The notes under the pieces were generated by a model. It worked only from the letters and a program-made list of their open reading frames with translations, was not told the origin of the DNA and made no database searches. Of a stretch of 6,516 nt of DNA, positions 5,457 through 6,516 are shown piece after piece (positions within the stretch are counted from its first letter, which is position 1; each line of letters begins with the position of its first letter). Where the stretch lies: NCBI GenBank assembly GCA_051649365.1, contig JBOFGY010000037.1, positions 1-6,516 on the forward strand. Reading direction: 5' to 3'. A program made the translations under genes and the position numbers. Source of the stretch: CAVTAE01 sp051649365 (GTDB lineage: Bacteria > Deinococcota > Deinococci > Deinococcales > Trueperaceae).

Positions 5457-5771
5457 TCATAACTCAAAACCACCCGTAACACGATTTAGGTGCAAGAAAA
5501 AGTTTTCTTTCCAAGGATCTTTGATTGCCCAATTGACAGACAACGTTTGAAAGCCACTGAGGGTTTTTCACGCGGGGCGCGTTTCCAGTCTACAGAGCGG
5601 TCATAAAGATACTCCGAACCGTTCCTCTGATGATAAAAAGCCCCAAGATACACCCTCCGCTAGAGCTGCATTAAAATGGGCAACGAGCGTACTGTCTTCG
5701 TTAATTACAATGGGATGTGGACGTTTGCGAATAGATTCTGATTCTGCTGGCGACCCCCCTACTTTGGCTCA
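5457..5771 (-). pseudogene. Frameshifted 3' remnant of a larger enzyme-like gene
   Basis: Three minus-strand frames each hold one part of what reads as a single protein C-terminus. Part 1 (about 5768-5625) has RKRPHPIVINED, then AALAEGVSWGFLSSE. Part 2 (5623 to about 5567) has NGSEYLYDRSVDWKR. Part 3 (about 5567-5457) has TLSGFQTLSVNWAIKDPWK and ends NRVTGGFEL with TGA. Part 1 joins part 2 if one G is removed from the GAGG near 5624. Part 2 joins part 3 if one A is added to the five-A run near 5566. Both lesions are single-base changes in short runs, so they are either real decay or sequencing errors. The motif series RKRPHPIV.NED, GVSWG, GFQ..VNW.I recalls C-terminal parts of uncharacterised bacterial TIM-barrel, glycoside-hydrolase-like proteins; this is memory, not a search. 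The rest of the gene is absent: the AraC gene stops 37 bases upstream on the same strand. Confidence 0.6.
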
Positions 5772-5807
5772 AAGCGAATCATATTCTTGCATAATTCATT
5801 GCTTCCT

Positions 5808-6516
5808 CTACCTATTCATAGGGTTGTTCGGGTTTAGGTTATGTTTTCTCCCGAGCGCACTGGGCGGATAGCCCAAGACTTTCTTAAACATAAACGTGAG
5901 ATGCGGTTGACTCGAGAACCCTACCTCGAGCGCAATCTGAGCAAGCGGTAACGCTGTTGTTTCTATCAGTTCTTTCGCTTTGTAAACGCGCTGTTCTAAA
6001 ACGTACTTGTAAGGTGGAATGCCTGTGGTCTTCTTGAAAGCTCTTGCAAGCTCCCATTCTTGAATGCCTAATACTTTTGACAAATCCTGCAAGCTCAGGG
6101 ATTCTGTCAAGCGGTCATGAATGTGATCAACAACTTGTTGCATTTGCTTCTTCGTTAGACCTTTGGTTTGGAAGGCTTGTTTCTTGAGGCGTTCACTTTT
6201 GTAAAGCAAGGCAGAGACGAGGGTATAAGCGGTGTGGTCTATAAACAAACTACCAAGCGAATTATCCTCGGCGGCTTCATCCCAGAGTTTGAGGAGAAGT
6301 TGTTGAATGAGAGGGTCTCGAAAATTTTTATCGTGTAATGTATTCAAATCAGACGAGGTTGTGTCTGTCATCTTTTCCAGGTACGCGAGAAACGGCGCGA
6401 TTGCAAAATAGCAAAATATCGTTACATTATCATCAAAAACTTCATAGTTGCAGGCTGTGTGGGTGGGAGCAATTACAAGAGTGCCTTTGCTTCTCTTACC
6501 CACATAAAAGGAGCCA
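5808..6516 (-). CDS. AraC-family transcriptional regulator, 5' end outside window
   Basis: This is a DNA-binding regulator with a typical C-terminal AraC/XylS domain of about 100 residues carrying two helix-turn-helix motifs. The first is LSLQDLSKVLGIQEWELARA leading into FKKTTGIPPYKYVLEQRV; the second is PLAQIALEVGFSSQPHLTFM followed by FKKVLGYPPSALG. The visible N-terminal part (GTLVIAPTHTACNYEVFDDN, then FAIAPFLAYL) resembles the end of a cupin-like effector-binding domain and the linker region. A GTG at 6503 could serve as a start, but it has no ribosome site, the frame continues open to the window edge (Gly-Ser-Phe-Tyr before it), and a start there would cut the sensor domain. I therefore annotate a partial gene. 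The effector is unknown. It stops with TAG at 5810-5808, just upstream of the frameshifted remnant, which may once have been its target. Two CTCGAG sites lie in its DNA-binding region. Confidence 0.9.
   Translation of the reverse strand, partial: GSFYVGKRSKGTLVIAPTHTACNYEVFDDNVTIFCYFAIAPFLAYLEKMTDTTSSDLNTLHDKNFRDPLIQQLLLKLWDEAAEDNSLGSLFIDHTAYTLVSALLYKSERLKKQAFQTKGLTKKQMQQVVDHIHDRLTESLSLQDLSKVLGIQEWELARAFKKTTGIPPYKYVLEQRVYKAKELIETTALPLAQIALEVGFSSQPHLTFMFKKVLGYPPSALGRKHNLNPNNPMNR

Larger units (their letters stand above)
499..5930. repeat. Dispersed CTCGAG palindrome, 13 copies (GCTCGAGC six times)
   Basis: CTCGAG starts at 499, 629, 1673, 1883, 1925, 3067, 3253, 3538, 3679, 4001, 4332, 5911 and 5925. 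The full octamer GCTCGAGC is at 1672, 1882, 3066, 3252, 3537 and 4000. With equal base frequencies about 1.6 hexamers and 0.1 octamers are expected in 6.5 kb. In genes it is read mostly as Leu-Glu, but as Ser-Ser at 499 and 5911 and as part of Ala-Arg-Ala at 4001; the copy at 3679 is intergenic. Use in all three phases suggests the DNA word itself is favoured. The sulfurtransferase gene and the MITE have none. Confidence 0.8.

Noticed and set aside
1..6516. Defence, phage, toxin-antitoxin, CRISPR array or tRNA/rRNA genes
   Set aside because: No regularly spaced repeats, no matching protein motifs and no RNA-gene signatures were seen on either strand.

Overview
The window looks like a gammaproteobacterial chromosome segment of moderate GC content, judged by eye. 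The best taxonomic marker is rsmJ, a 16S rRNA methyltransferase typical of Gammaproteobacteria. I cannot name the genus. There is no phage, plasmid or CRISPR content.

Layout: (1) 1-1006 holds a poorly defined leader and a plus-strand (S)-ureidoglycine aminohydrolase (allE-type double cupin). (2) 1036-2020 holds rsmJ on the minus strand, followed 8 bases downstream by the broken remains of a small membrane-protein gene not visible as one open frame. (3) 2021-2259 is a divergent intergenic region. Its rsmJ side is G-rich and can form a hairpin; its gabT side is AT-rich and carries a perfect 13-bp palindrome. (4) 2260-3588 is gabT (4-aminobutyrate aminotransferase, plus strand), closed by a strong terminator at 3621-3660. 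(5) 3708-3898 is a 179-bp MITE-like element with 16-bp terminal inverted repeats, two internal hairpins and a 6-bp target duplication. (6) 3912-6516 is all minus strand. Read in transcription order it contains the 3' part of an AraC-family regulator gene, a frameshifted 3' remnant of a larger gene, a two-domain thiosulfate sulfurtransferase with a promoter candidate and terminator, a small NIPSNAP-family gene with an unusual start, and a short gene split between two frames.

The intact enzymes point to nitrogen and sulfur housekeeping: ureidoglycine deamination in purine/allantoin breakdown, GABA transamination, and sulfane-sulfur transfer. They sit in separate transcription units and do not form one pathway operon. 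No allantoin-pathway partners and no gabD are present.

The most notable non-gene signal is the palindrome CTCGAG. It occurs 13 times in 6.5 kb (about 1.6 expected by chance), six times as the octamer GCTCGAGC. It occurs in several genes, in different reading phases, and outside genes, like a highly iterated palindrome. The window also shows gene decay: three disrupted genes and one small non-autonomous mobile element in about 6.5 kb. I found no convincing novel defence or multi-gene system.
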